A stretch of 64,000 bases of DNA from Ptiloglossa arizonensis (lineage: Eukaryota > Arthropoda > Insecta > Hymenoptera > Colletidae): contig NW_027478789.1 of the NCBI RefSeq assembly GCF_051014685.1, positions 434,001 through 498,000 on the forward strand, written 5' to 3'. Positions 9,741 through 22,832 of this stretch are shown one piece after another (position 1 is the first letter of the stretch; every line of letters begins with the position of its first letter). Under the pieces are notes generated by a model, which made no database searches, was not told the DNA's origin, and saw only the letters and a list, made by a program, of their open reading frames with translations. A program made the translations under genes and the position numbers.

Positions 9741-11955
9741 GCTTGATAAACTCAAAATTTTCGCAGTTCTGATGCTCGAAACGAATAACTAGAACGGCCT
9801 AGGGGAAAACTACACCTACCGTTGTAATCGGGCGAGTTTCTACTTTCAGGTGCGACAGAAATTTTGCGGATTGGTCAATCCGTTCGCGAAATATGGCAGT
9901 TTGGAGGTAAGAAACGCTTGAGAAACTCAAAATTTTCGCAGTTCTGATGCTCGAAACGAATAACTAGAACCGCCTAGGGGAAAAGTGCGCATACCGTTGT
10001 AATCGGGCGAGTTTCTACTTTCAGATGCAACAGAAATTTTGCGGATTGGTCGATCCGTTCGCGAGATATGGCAGTTTGGAGATAAGAAACGCTTGAGAAA
10101 CTCAAAATTTTCGCAGTTTTGATGCTCGACACGAGTAACTAGAACGGCCTAGGGGAAAAGTACGGATACCGTTGTAATCGGGCGAGTTTCTACTTTCAGA
10201 TGCAACAGAAATTTTGCGGATTGGTCAATCCGTTCGCGAGATATGGCAGTTTGGAGGTAAGAAACGCTTGAGAAACTCAAAATTTTCGCAGTTCTGATGC
10301 TCGAAACGAATAACTAGAACCGCCTAGGGGAAAAGTGCGCATACCGTTGTAATCGGGCGAGTTTCTACTTTCAAATGCAACAGAAATTTTGCGGATTGAT
10401 CAATCCGTTCGCGAGATATGGCAGTTGGAGGTAAGAAACGCTTGAGAAACTCAAAATTTTCGCAGTTCTGATGCTCGAAACGAGTAACTAGAACGGCCTA
10501 GGGGAAAAGTACGCATACCGTTGTAATCGGGCGAGTTTCTACTTTCAGATGCAACAGAAATTATGCGGATTGGTCAATCCGTTCGCGAGATATGACAGTT
10601 TGGAGGTAAGAAACGCTTTAGACACTCAAAATTTTGGCAGTTCTGATGCTCGAAACGAATAACTAGAACGGCCTAGGGGCAAAGTGCGCATACCGTTCTA
10701 ATCGGGCGAGTTTCTACTTTCAGATGCAATAGAAATTTTGCGGATTGGTCGATCCGTTCGCGAGATGTGGCAGTTCGGAAGTAAGAAACGCTTGAGAAAC
10801 TCAAAATTTTCGCAGTTCTGATGCTCGAAACGAATAACTAGAACCGCCTAGGGGAAAAGTGCGCATACCGTTGTAATCGGGCGAGTTTCTACTTTCAAAT
10901 GCAACAGAAATTTGGCGGATTGATCAATCCGTTCGCGAGATATGGCAGTTTGGATGTAAGAAACGCTTGAGAAACTCAAAATTTTCGCAGTTCTGATGCT
11001 CGAAACGAGTAACTAGAACGGCCTAGGGGAAAACTACACCTACCGTTGTAATCGGGCGAGTTTCTACTTTCAGGTGCAACAGAAATTTTGCGGATTGATC
11101 AATCCGTTCGTGAGATATGGCAGTTTGGAAGTAAGAAACGCTTGAGAAACTCAAAATTTTCGCAGTTCTGATGCTCGAAACGAATAACTAGAACCGCCTA
11201 GGGGAAAAGTGCGCATACCGTTGTAATCGGGCGAGTTTCTACTTTCAAATGCAACAGAAATTTTGCGGATTGATCAATCCGTTCGCGAGATATGGCAGTT
11301 TGGAAGTAAGAAACGCTTGAGAAACTCAAAATTTTCGCAGTTCTGATGCTCGACACGAATAACTAGAACGGCCTAGGGGCAAAGTGCGCATACCGTTGTA
11401 ATCGGGCGAGTTTCTACTTTCAGATGCAACAGAAATTTTGCGAATTGGTCGATCCGTTCGCGAGATATGGCAGTTTGGAGGTAAGAAACGCTTGAGAAAC
11501 TCAAAATTTTCGCAGTTCTGATGCTCGAAACGAATAACTAGAACGGCCTAGGGGAAAACTACACCTACCGTTGTAATCGGGCGAGTTTCTACTTTCAGGT
11601 GCGACAGAAATTTTGCGGATTGGTCAATCCGTTCGCGAGATATGGCAGTTTGGAGGTAAGAAACGCTTGAGAAACTCAAAATTTTCGCAGTTCTCATGCT
11701 CGAAACGAATAACTAGAACCGCCTAGGGGAAAAGTGCGCATACCTTTGTAATCGGGCGAGTTTCTACTTTCAAATGCAACAGAAATTTTGCGGATTTGTC
11801 AATCCGTTCGCGAGATATGGCAGTTTGGAGGTAAGAAACGCTTGAGAAACTCAAAATTTTCGCAGTTCTGATGCTCGAAACGAATAACTGGAACGGCCTA
11901 GGGGAAAACTACACATACCGTTGTAATCGGGCGAGTTTCTACTTTCAGGTGCAAC
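9740..11955 (+). repeat. Segment copied to about 17612-19828 (45-monomer offset)
   Basis: Starting near CTTGATAAACTC, the units here match the units beginning near 17612 at an offset of 7872-7873 bp. The one-base change in offset is explained by the CAGTTGGAGG deletion at about 10425, which the later copy lacks. Shared markers are GCGAAATATGG, ATTATGCGG with GATATGACAG and CTTTAGACACTC, CCGTTCTAATCGG, and ATGTGGCAGTTCGGAAG. The match ends where the later copy reads TTTTGTGGATTGG. Confidence 0.8.
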
Positions 11956-13644
11956 AGAAATTTTGCGGATTGATCAATCCGTTCGCGAGATATGGCAGTT
12001 TGGAGGTAAGAAACGCTTGAGAAACTCAAAATTTTCGCAGTTCTGATGCTCGAAACGAGTAACTAGAACGGCCTAGGGGAAAAGTACGCATACCGTTGTA
12101 ATCGGGCGAGTTTCTACTTTCAGATGCAACAGAAATTATGCGGATTGGTCAATCCGTTCGCGAGATATGACAGTTTGGAGGTAAGAAACGCTTTAGACAC
12201 TCAAAATTTTGGCAGTTCTGATGCTCGAAACGAATAACTAGAACGGCCTAGGGGCAAAGTGCGCATACCGTTCTAATCGGGCGAGTTTCTACTTTCAGAT
12301 GCAATAGAAATTTTGCGGATTGGTCGATCCGTTCGCGAGATGTGGCAGTTCGGAAGTAAGAAACGCTTGAGAAACTCAAAATTTTCGCAGTTCTGATGCT
12401 CGAAACGAATAACTAGAACCGCCTAGGGGAAAAGTGCGCATACCGTTGTAATCGGGCGAGTTTCTACTTTCAAATGCAACAGAAATTTGGCGGATTGATC
12501 AATCCGTTCGCGAGATATGGCAGTTTGGATGTAAGAAACGCTTGAGAAACTCAAAATTTTCGCAGTTCTGATGCTCGAAACGAGTAACTAGAACGGCCTA
12601 GGGGAAAACTACACCTACCGTTGTAATCGGGCGAGTTTCTACTTTCAGGTGCAACAGAAATTTTGCGGATTGATCAATCCGTTCGTGAGATATGGCAGTT
12701 TGGAAGTAAGAAACGCTTGAGAAACTCAAAATTTTCGCAGTTCTGATGCTCGAAACGAATAACTAGAACCGCCTAGGGGAAAAGTGCGCATACCGTTGTA
12801 ATCGGGCGAGTTTCTACTTTCAAATGCAACAGAAATTTTGCGGATTGATCAATCCGTTCGCGAGATATGGCAGTTTGGAAGTAAGAAACGCTTGAGAAAC
12901 TCAAAATTTTCGCAGTTCTGATGCTCGACACGAATAACTAGAACGGCCTAGGGGCAAAGTGCGCATACCGTTGTAATCGGGCGAGTTTCTACTTTCAGAT
13001 GCAACAGAAATTTTGCGAATTGGTCGATCCGTTCGCGAGATATGGCAGTTTGGAGGTAAGAAACGCTTGAGAAACTCAAAATTTTCGCAGTTCTGATGCT
13101 CGAAACGAATAACTAGAACGGCCTAGGGGAAAACTACACCTACCGTTGTAATCGGGCGAGTTTCTACTTTCAGGTGCGACAGAAATTTTGCGGATTGGTC
13201 AATCCGTTCGCGAGATATGGCAGTTTGGAGGTAAGAAACGCTTGAGAAACTCAAAATTTTCGCTGTTCTCATGCTCGAAACGAATAACTAGAACCGCCTA
13301 GGGGAAAAGTGCGCATACCTTTGTAATCGGGCGAGTTTCTACTTTCAAATGCAACAGAAATTTTGCGGATTTGTCAATCCGTTCGCGAGATATGGCAGTT
13401 TGGAGGTAAGAAACGCTTGAGAAACTCAAAATTTTCGCAGTTCTGATGCTCGAAACGAATAACTGGAACGGCCTAGGGGAAAACTACACATACCGTTGTA
13501 ATCGGGCGAGTTTCTACTTTCAGGTGCAACAGAAATTTTGTGGATTGGTCAATCCGTTCGCGAGATGTGGCTGTTTGGAGGTAAGAAACGCTTGAGAAAC
13601 TCAAAATTTTCGCAGTTCTGATGCTCGAAACGAATAACTACAAC
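10495..13644 (+). repeat. 9-mer higher-order repeat, two tandem copies (1575 bp each)
   Basis: Units starting at 10495 recur at 12070 with offset 1575. Shared private variants include ATTATGCGG, CTTTAGACACTC, CAATAGAAATT, AGAAATTTGGCGG, CCGTTCGTGAG (near 11107 and 12682), TTCTCATGC (11691 and 13266) and ACCTTTGTAATCGG. Similarity drops in the last unit of the pair, where copy 1 reads GCGGATTGATC and copy 2 reads GTGGATTGGTC. A GCTGTTCTC change near 13262 is private to copy 2. Confidence 0.87.
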
Positions 13645-16534
13645 CGCCTAGGGGAAAAGTGCGCATACCGTTGTAATCGGGCGAGTTTCTACTTTCAGAT
13701 GCAACAGAAATTTTGCGGATTGATCAAACCGTTCGCGAGATATGGCAGTTTGGAGATAAGAAACGCTTGAGAAACTCAAAATTTTCGCAGTTCTGATGCT
13801 CGAAACGAATGACTAGAACGGCCTAGGGGAGAAGTACGCACACGGTTGTAATCGGGCGAGTTTCTACTTTCAGATGCAACAGAAATTTTGCGGATTGATC
13901 AGTCCGTTCCCGAGATATGGCAGTTTGGTGGTAAGAAACGCTTGAGAAACTCAAAATTTTGGCAGTTCTGATGCTCGAAACGAGTAACTAGAACGGCCTA
14001 GGGGAAAAGTACGCATACCGTTGTAATCGGGCGAGTTTCTACTTTCAGATGCAACAGAAATTTTGCGGATTGGTCAATCCGTTCGCGAGATATGGCAGTT
14101 TGGAGGTAAGAAACGCTTGAGAAACTCAAAATTTTGGCAGTTCTGATGCTCGAAACGAATAACTAGAACGGCCTAGGGGAAAAGTGCGCACACCGTTGTA
14201 ATCGGGCGAGTTTCTACTTTCAGATGCAACAGAAATTTTGCGGAATGGTCAATCCGTTCGCGAGATATGGCAGTTTGGAGGTAAGAAACGCTTGAGAAAC
14301 TCAAAATTTTCGCAGTTCTGATGCTCGAAACGAATAACTAGAACGGCCTAGGGGAAAACTACACCTACCGTTGTAATCGGGCGAGTTTCTACTTTCAGGT
14401 GCGACAGAAATTTTGCGGATTGGTCAATCCGTTCGCGAGATATGGCAGTTTGGAGGTAAGAAACGCTTGATAAACTCAAAATTTTCGCAGTTCTGATGCT
14501 CGAAACGAATAACTAGAACCGCCTAGGGGAAAAGTGCGCATACCGTTGTAATCGGGCGAGTTTCTACTTTCAAATGCAACAGAAATTTGGCGGATTGATC
14601 AATCCGTTCGCGAGATATGGCAGTTTGGATGTAAGAAACGCTTGAGAAACTCAAAATTTTCGCAGTTCTGATGCTCGAAACGAGTAACTAGAACGGCCTA
14701 GGGGAAAACTACACCTACCGTTGTAATCGGGCGAGTTTCTACTTTCAGGTGCAACAGAAATTTTGCGGATTGGTCAATCCGTTCGCGAGATATGGCAGTT
14801 TGGAGGTAAGAAACGCTTGAGAAACTCAAAATTTTCGCAGTTCTGATGCTCGAAACGAATAACTAGAACCGCCTAGGGGAAAAGTGCGCATACCGTTGTA
14901 ATCGGGCGAGTTTCTACCTTCAACTGCAACAGAAAGTTTGCGGATTGATCAATCCGTTCGCGAGATATGGCAGTTTGGAGGTAAGAAACGCTTGAGAAAC
15001 TCAAAATTTTCGCAGTTCTGATGCTCGACACGAATAACTAGAACGGCCTAGGGGCAAAGTGCGCATACCGTTGTAATCTGGCGAGTTTCTACTTTCAGAT
15101 GCAACAGAAATTTTGCGAATTGGTCGATCCGTTCGCGAGATGTGGCAGTTTGGAAGTAAGAAACGCTTGAGAAACTCAAAATTTTCGCAGTTCTGATGCT
15201 CGAAACGAATAACTAGAACCGCCTAGGGGAAAAGTGCGCATACCGTTGTAATCGGGCGAGTTTCTACTTTCAAATGCAACAGAAATTTTGCGGATTGATC
15301 AATCCGTTCGCGAGATATGGCAGTTTGGAAGTAAGAAACGCTTGAGAAACTCAAAATTTTCGCAGTTCTGATGCTCGACACGAATAACTAGAACGGCCTA
15401 GGGGCAAAGTGCGCATACCGTTGTAATCGGGCGAGTTTCTACTTTCAGATGCAACAGAAATTTTGCGAATTGGTCGATCCGTTCGCGAGATATGGCAGTT
15501 TGGAGGTAAGAAACGCTTGAGAAACTCAAAATTTTCGCAGTTCTGATGCTCGAAACGAATAACTAGAACGGCCTAGGGGAAAACTACACCTACCGTTGTA
15601 ATCGGGCGAGTTTCTACTTTCAGGTGCGACAGAAATTTTGCGGATTGGTCAATCCGTTCGCGAGATATGGCAGTTTGGAGGTAAGAAACGCTTGAGAAAC
15701 TCAAAATTTTCGCAGTTCTCATGCTCGAAACGAATAACTAGAACCGCCTAGGGGAAAAGTGCGCATACCTTTGTAATCGGGCGAGTTTCTACTTTCAAAT
15801 GCAACAGAAATTTTGCGGATTTGTCAATCCGTTCGCGAGATATGGCAGTTTGGAGGTAAGAAACGCTTGAGAAACTCAAAATTTTCGCAGTTCTGATGCT
15901 CGAAACGAATAACTGGAACGGCCTAGGGGAAAACTACACATACCGTTGTAATCGGGCGAGTTTCTACTTTCAGGTGCAACAGAAATTTTGTGGATTGGTC
16001 AATCCGTTCGCGAGATGTGGCTGTTTGGAGGTAAGAAACGCTTGAGAAACTCAAAATTTTCGCAGTTCTGATGCTCGAAACGAATAACTACAACCGCCTA
16101 GGGGAAAAGTGCGCATACCGTTGTAATCGGGCGAGTTTCTACTTTCAGATGCAACAGAAATTTTGCGGATTGATCAAACCGTTCGCGAGATATGGCAGTT
16201 TGGAGATAAGAAACGCTTGAGAAACTCAAAATTTTCGCAGTTCTGATGCTCGAAACGAATGACTAGAACGGCCTAGGGGAGAAGTACGCACACGGTTGTA
16301 ATCGGGCGAGTTTCTACTTTCAGATGCAACAGAAATTTTGCGGATTGATCAGTCCGTTCCCGAGATATGGCAGTTTGGTGGTAAGAAACCCTTGAGAAAC
16401 TCAAAATTTTCGCAGTTCTGATGCTCGAAACGAATGACTAGAACGGCCTAGGGGAGAAGTACGCACACGGTTGTAATCGGGCGAGTTTCTACTTTCAGAT
16501 GCAACAGAAATTTTGCGGATTGGTCAGTCCGTTC
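11970..16534 (+). repeat. Large segment, first copy of a 36-monomer-offset duplication
   Basis: About 4.5 kb here matches 18268-22832 at a constant offset of 6298 bp (36 x 175 minus 2). The TTCTCATGC marker units at 13266 and 15716 correspond to 19564 and 22014. Other shared variants are CTACAACCGCC, GATCAAACCG, CACACGGTTG, CAGTCCGTTCCCGAG, and AAGAAACCCTTGAG near 16387. The match ends at TCAGTCCGTTC near 16534, where this copy reads GCGAGATGTGG and the other reads CCGAGATATGG. Confidence 0.85.
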
Positions 16535-17610
16535 GCGAGATGTGGCAGTTTGGAAGTAAGAAACGCTTGAGAAACTCAAAATTTTCGCAGTTCTGATGCT
16601 CGAAACGAATGACTAGAACGGCCTAGGGGAGAAGTACGCATACCGTTGTAACCGGGCGAGTTTCTACTTTCAGATGCAACAGAAATTTTACGGATTGGTC
16701 AATCCGTTCGCGAGATATGGCCGTTTGGATGTAAGAAACGCTTGAGAAACTCAAAATTTTCGCAGTTCTGATGCTCGAAACGAATAACTAGAACGGCCTA
16801 GGGGAAAAGTGCGCATACCGTTGTAATCGGGCGAGTTTCTGCATTCAAATGCAACAAAAATTTTGCGGATTGGTCAATCCGTTCGCGAGATGTGGCAGTT
16901 TGGAAGTAAGAAACGCTTGAGAAACTCAAAATTTTCGCAGTTCTGATGCTCGAAACGAATGACTAGAACCGCCTAGGGAAAAGTGCGCATACGGTTGTAA
17001 TCGGGCGAGTTTCTACTTTCAGATGCAACAGAAATTTTGCGGATTGGTCAATCCGTTCGCGAGATATGGCAGTTTGGAGGTAAGAAACGCTTAAGAAACT
17101 CAAAATTTTCGCAGTTCTGATGCTCGAAACGAATAACTAGAACCGCCTAGGGGAAAAGTGCGCATACCTTTGTAATCGGGCGAGTTTCTACTTTCAAATG
17201 CAACAGAAATTTTGCGGATTTGTCAATCCGTTCGCGAGATATGGCAGTTTGGAGGTAAGAAACGCTTGAGAAACTCAAAATTTTCGCAGTTCTGATGCTC
17301 GAAACGAATAACTGGAACGGCCTAGGGGAAAACTATACATACCGTTGTATTCGGGCGAGTTTCTACTTTCAGGTGCAACAGAAATTTTGTGGATTGGTCA
17401 ATCCGTTCGCGAGATGTGGCAGTTTGGAAGTAAGAAACGCTTGAGAAACTCAAAATTTTCGCAGTTCTGATGCTCGAAACGAATGACTAGAACCGCCTAG
17501 GGAAAAGTGCGCATACGGTTGTAATCGGGCGAGTTTCTACTTTCAGGTGCAACAGAAATTTTGCGGATTGATCAATCCGTTCGCGAGATATGGCAGTTTG
17601 GAAGTAAGAA
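16535..17610 (+). repeat. Linker monomers related to about 23000-24060
   Basis: These six or so units match the 23.0-24.1 kb region first at an offset of 6473 bp (37 monomers minus 2 bp; TTTCTGCATTC at about 16838 and 23311). After about 17.1 kb the match continues at 6648 bp (38 monomers minus 2). One extra unit therefore sits in the later copy. Two units carry the one-base-shorter CGCCTAGGGAAAAG start (near 16975 and 17502). Other markers are TTTTACGG, ATGGCCGTTTGGATG and TTGTATTCGGG. Confidence 0.72.
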
Positions 17611-18267
17611 ACGCTTGATAAACTCAAAATTTTCGCAGTTCTGATGCTCGAAACGAATAACTAGAACGGCCTAGGGGAAAACTACACCTACCGTTGTAAT
17701 CGGGCGAGTTTCTACTTTCAGGTGCGACAGAAATTTTGCGGATTGGTCAATCCGTTCGCGAAATATGGCAGTTTGGAGGTAAGAAACGCTTGAGAAACTC
17801 AAAATTTTCGCAGTTCTGATGCTCGAAACGAATAACTAGAACCGCCTAGGGGAAAAGTGCGCATACCGTTGTAATCGGGCGAGTTTCTACTTTCAGATGC
17901 AACAGAAATTTTGCGGATTGGTCGATCCGTTCGCGAGATATGGCAGTTTGGAGATAAGAAACGCTTGAGAAACTCAAAATTTTCGCAGTTTTGATGCTCG
18001 ACACGAGTAACTAGAACGGCCTAGGGGAAAAGTACGCATACCGTTGTAATCGGGCGAGTTTCTACTTTCAGATGCAACAGAAATTTTGCGGATTGGTCAA
18101 TCCGTTCGCGAGATATGGCAGTTTGGAGGTAAGAAACGCTTGAGAAACTCAAAATTTTCGCAGTTCTGATGCTCGAAACGAATAACTAGAACCGCCTAGG
18201 GGAAAAGTGCGCATACCGTTGTAATCGGGCGAGTTTCTACTTTCAAATGCAACAGAAATTTTGCGGA

Positions 18268-21200
18268 TTGATCAATCCGTTCGCGAGATATGGCAGTTTG
18301 GAGGTAAGAAACGCTTGAGAAACTCAAAATTTTCGCAGTTCTGATGCTCGAAACGAGTAACTAGAACGGCCTAGGGGAAAAGTACGCATACCGTTGTAAT
18401 CGGGCGAGTTTCTACTTTCAGATGCAACAGAAATTATGCGGATTGGTCAATCCGTTCGCGAGATATGACAGTTTGGAGGTAAGAAACGCTTTAGACACTC
18501 AAAATTTTGGCAGTTCTGATGCTCGAAACGAATAACTAGAACGGCCTAGGGGCAAAGTGCGCATACCGTTCTAATCGGGCGAGTTTCTACTTTCAGATGC
18601 AATAGAAATTTTGCGGATTGGTCGATCCGTTCGCGAGATGTGGCAGTTCGGAAGTAAGAAACGCTTGAGAAACTCAAAATTTTCGCAGTTCTGATGCTCG
18701 AAACGAATAACTAGAACCGCCTAGGGGAAAAGTGCGCATACCGTTGTAATCGGGCGAGTTTCTACTTTCAAATGCAACAGAAATTTGGCGGATTGATCAA
18801 TCCGTTCGCGAGATATGGCAGTTTGGATGTAAGAAACGCTTGAGAAACTCAAAATTTTCGCAGTTCTGATGCTCGAAACGAGTAACTAGAACGGCCTAGG
18901 GGAAAACTACACCTACCGTTGTAATCGGGCGAGTTTCTACTTTCAGGTGCAACAGAAATTTTGCGGATTGATCAATCCGTTCGCGAGATATGGCAGTTTG
19001 GAAGTAAGAAACGCTTGAGAAACTCAAAATTTTCGCAGATCTGATGCTCGAAACGAATAACTAGAACCGCCTAGGGGAAAAGTGCGCATACCGTTGTAAT
19101 CGGGCGAGTTTCTACTTTCAAATGCAACAGAAATTTTGCGGATTGATCAATCCGTTCGCGAGATATGGCAGTTTGGAAGTAAGAAACGCTTGAGAAACTC
19201 AAAATTTTCGCAGTTCTGATGCTCGACACGAATAACTAGAACGGCCTAGGGGCAAAGTGCGCATACCGTTGTAATCGGGCGAGTTTCTACTTTCAGATGC
19301 AACAGAAATTTTGCGAATTGGTCGATCCGTTCGCGAGATATGGCAGTTTGGAGGTAAGAAACGCTTGAGAAACTCAAAATTTTCGCAGTTCTGATGCTCG
19401 AAACGAATAACTAGAACGGCCTAGGGGAAAACTACACCTACCGTTGTAATCGGGCGAGTTTCTACTTTCAGGTGCGACAGAAATTTTGCGGATTGGTCAA
19501 TCCGTTCGCGAGATATGGCAGTTTGGAGGTAAGAAACGCTTGAGAAACTCAAAATTTTCGCAGTTCTCATGCTCGAAACGAATAACTAGAACCGCCTAGG
19601 GGAAAAGTGCGCATACCTTTGTAATCGGGCGAGTTTCTACTTTCAAATGCAACAGAAATTTTGCGGATTTGTCAATCCGTTCGCGAGATATGGCAGTTTG
19701 GAGGTAAGAAACGCTTGAGAAACTCAAAATTTTCGCAGTTCTGATGCTCGAAACGAATAACTGGAACGGCCTAGGGGAAAACTACACATACCGTTGTAAT
19801 CGGGCGAGTTTCTACTTTCAGGTGCAACAGAAATTTTGTGGATTGGTCAATCCGTTCGCGAGATGTGGCTGTTTGGAGGTAAGAAACGCTTGAGAAACTC
19901 AAAATTTTCGCAGTTCTGATGCTCGAAACGAATAACTACAACCGCCTAGGGGAAAAGTGCGCATACCGTTGTAATCGGGCGAGTTTCTACTTTCAGATGC
20001 AACAGAAATTTTGCGGATTGATCAAACCGTTCGCGAGATATGGCAGTTTGGAGATAAGAAACGCTTGAGAAACTCAAAATTTTCGCAGTTCTGATGCTCG
20101 AAACGAATGACTAGAACGGCCTAGGGGAGAAGTACGCACACGGTTGTAATCGGGCGAGTTTCTACTTTCAGATGCAACAGAAATTTTGCGGATTGATCAG
20201 TCCGTTCCCGAGATATGGCAGTTTGGTGGTAAGAAACGCTTGAGAAACTCAAAATTTTGGCAGTTCTGATGCTCGAAACGAGTAACTAGAACGGCCTAGG
20301 GGAAAAGTACGCATACCGTTGTAATCGGGCGAGTTTCTACTTTCAGATGCAACAGAAATTTTGCGGATTGGTCAATCCGTTCGCGAGATATGGCAGTTTG
20401 GAGGTAAGAAACGCTTGAGAAACTCAAAATTTTGGCAGTTCTGATGCTCGAAACGAATAACTAGAACGGCCTAGGGGAAAAGTGCGCACACCGTTGTAAT
20501 CGGGCGAGTTTCTACTTTCAGATGCAACAGAAATTTTGCGGAATGGTCAATCCGTTCGCGAGATATGGCAGTTTGGAGGTAAGAAACGCTTGAGAAACTC
20601 AAAATTTTCGCAGTTCTGATGCTCGAAACGAATAACTAGAACGGCCTAGGGGAAAACTACACCTACCGTTGTAATCGGGCGAGTTTCTACTTTCAGGTGC
20701 GACAGAAATTTTGCGGATTGGTCAATCCGTTCGCGAGATATGGCAGTTTGGAGGTAAGAAACGCTTGATAAACTCAAAATTTTCGCAGTTCTGATGCTCG
20801 AAACGAATAACTAGAACCGCCTAGGGGAAAAGTGCGCATACCGTTGTAATCGGGCGAGTTTCTACTTTCAAATGCAACAGAAATTTGGCGGATTGATCAA
20901 TCCGTTCGCGAGATATGGCAGTTTGGATGTAAGAAACGCTTGAGAAACTCAAAATTTTCGCAGTTCTGATGCTCGAAACGAGTAACTAGAACGGCCTAGG
21001 GGAAAACTACACCTACCGTTGTAATCGGGCGAGTTTCTACTTTCAGGTGCAACAGAAATTTTGCGGATTGGTCAATCCGTTCGCGAGATATGGCAGTTTG
21101 GAGGTAAGAAACGCTTGAGAAACTCAAAATTTTCGCAGTTCTGATGCTCGAAACGAATAACTAGAACCGCCTAGGGGAAAAGTGCGCATACCGTTGTAAT

Positions 21201-22832
21201 CGGGCGAGTTTCTACCTTCAACTGCAACAGAAAGTTTGCGGATTGATCAATCCGTTCGCGAGATATGGCAGTTTGGAGGTAAGAAACGCTTGAGAAACTC
21301 AAAATTTTCGCAGTTCTGATGCTCGACACGAATAACTAGAACGGCCTAGGGGCAAAGTGCGCATACCGTTGTAATCTGGCGAGTTTCTACTTTCAGATGC
21401 AACAGAAATTTTGCGAATTGGTCGATCCGTTCGCGAGATGTGGCAGTTTGGAAGTAAGAAACGCTTGAGAAACTCAAAATTTTCGCAGTTCTGATGCTCG
21501 AAACGAATAACTAGAACCGCCTAGGGGAAAAGTGCGCATACCGTTGTAATCGGGCGAGTTTCTACTTTCAAATGCAACAGAAATTTTGCGGATTGATCAA
21601 TCCGTTCGCGAGATATGGCAGTTTGGAAGTAAGAAACGCTTGAGAAACTCAAAATTTTCGCAGTTCTGATGCTCGACACGAATAACTAGAACGGCCTAGG
21701 GGCAAAGTGCGCATACCGTTGTAATCGGGCGAGTTTCTACTTTCAGATGCAACAGAAATTTTGCGAATTGGTCGATCCGTTCGCGAGATATGGCAGTTTG
21801 GAGGTAAGAAACGCTTGAGAAACTCAAAATTTTCGCAGTTCTGATGCTCGAAACGAATAACTAGAACGGCCTAGGGGAAAACTACACCTACCGTTGTAAT
21901 CGGGCGAGTTTCTACTTTCAGGTGCGACAGAAATTTTGCGGATTGGTCAATCCGTTCGCGAGATATGGCAGTTTGGAGGTAAGAAACGCTTGAGAAACTC
22001 AAAATTTTCGCAGTTCTCATGCTCGAAACGAATAACTAGAACCGCCTAGGGGAAAAGTGCGCATACCTTTGTAATCGGGCGAGTTTCTACTTTCAAATGC
22101 AACAGAAATTTTGCGGATTTGTCAATCCGTTCGCGAGATATGGCAGTTTGGAGGTAAGAAACGCTTGAGAAACTCAAAATTTTCGCAGTTCTGATGCTCG
22201 AAACGAATAACTGGAACGGCCTAGGGGAAAACTACACATACCGTTGTAATCGGGCGAGTTTCTACTTTCAGGTGCAACAGAAATTTTGTGGATTGGTCAA
22301 TCCGTTCGCGAGATGTGGCTGTTTGGAGGTAAGAAACGCTTGAGAAACTCAAAATTTTCGCAGTTCTGATGCTCGAAACGAATAACTACAACCGCCTAGG
22401 GGAAAAGTGCGCATACCGTTGTAATCGGGCGAGTTTCTACTTTCAGATGCAACAGAAATTTTGCGGATTGATCAAACCGTTCGCGAGATATGGCAGTTTG
22501 GAGATAAGAAACGCTTGAGAAACTCAAAATTTTCGCAGTTCTGATGCTCGAAACGAATGACTAGAACGGCCTAGGGGAGAAGTACGCACACGGTTGTAAT
22601 CGGGCGAGTTTCTACTTTCAGATGCAACAGAAATTTTGCGGATTGATCAGTCCGTTCCCGAGATATGGCAGTTTGGTGGTAAGAAACCCTTGAGAAACTC
22701 AAAATTTTCGCAGTTCTGATGCTCGAAACGAATGACTAGAACGGCCTAGGGGAGAAGTACGCACACGGTTGTAATCGGGCGAGTTTCTACTTTCAGATGC
22801 AACAGAAATTTTGCGGATTGGTCAGTCCGTTC
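18268..22832 (+). repeat. Large segment, second copy of the 36-monomer-offset duplication
   Basis: Counterpart of 11970-16534. Few private differences are visible. They include CGCAGATCTGATG near 19033, CCGTTCGCGAG near 18990 where the older 9-mer copies read CCGTTCGTGAG, and CGCAGTTCTC where 13262 reads CGCTGTTCTC. The left part of this block also matches 9740-11955, so the segment was assembled from overlapping rounds of copying and not by one simple duplication. Confidence 0.85.
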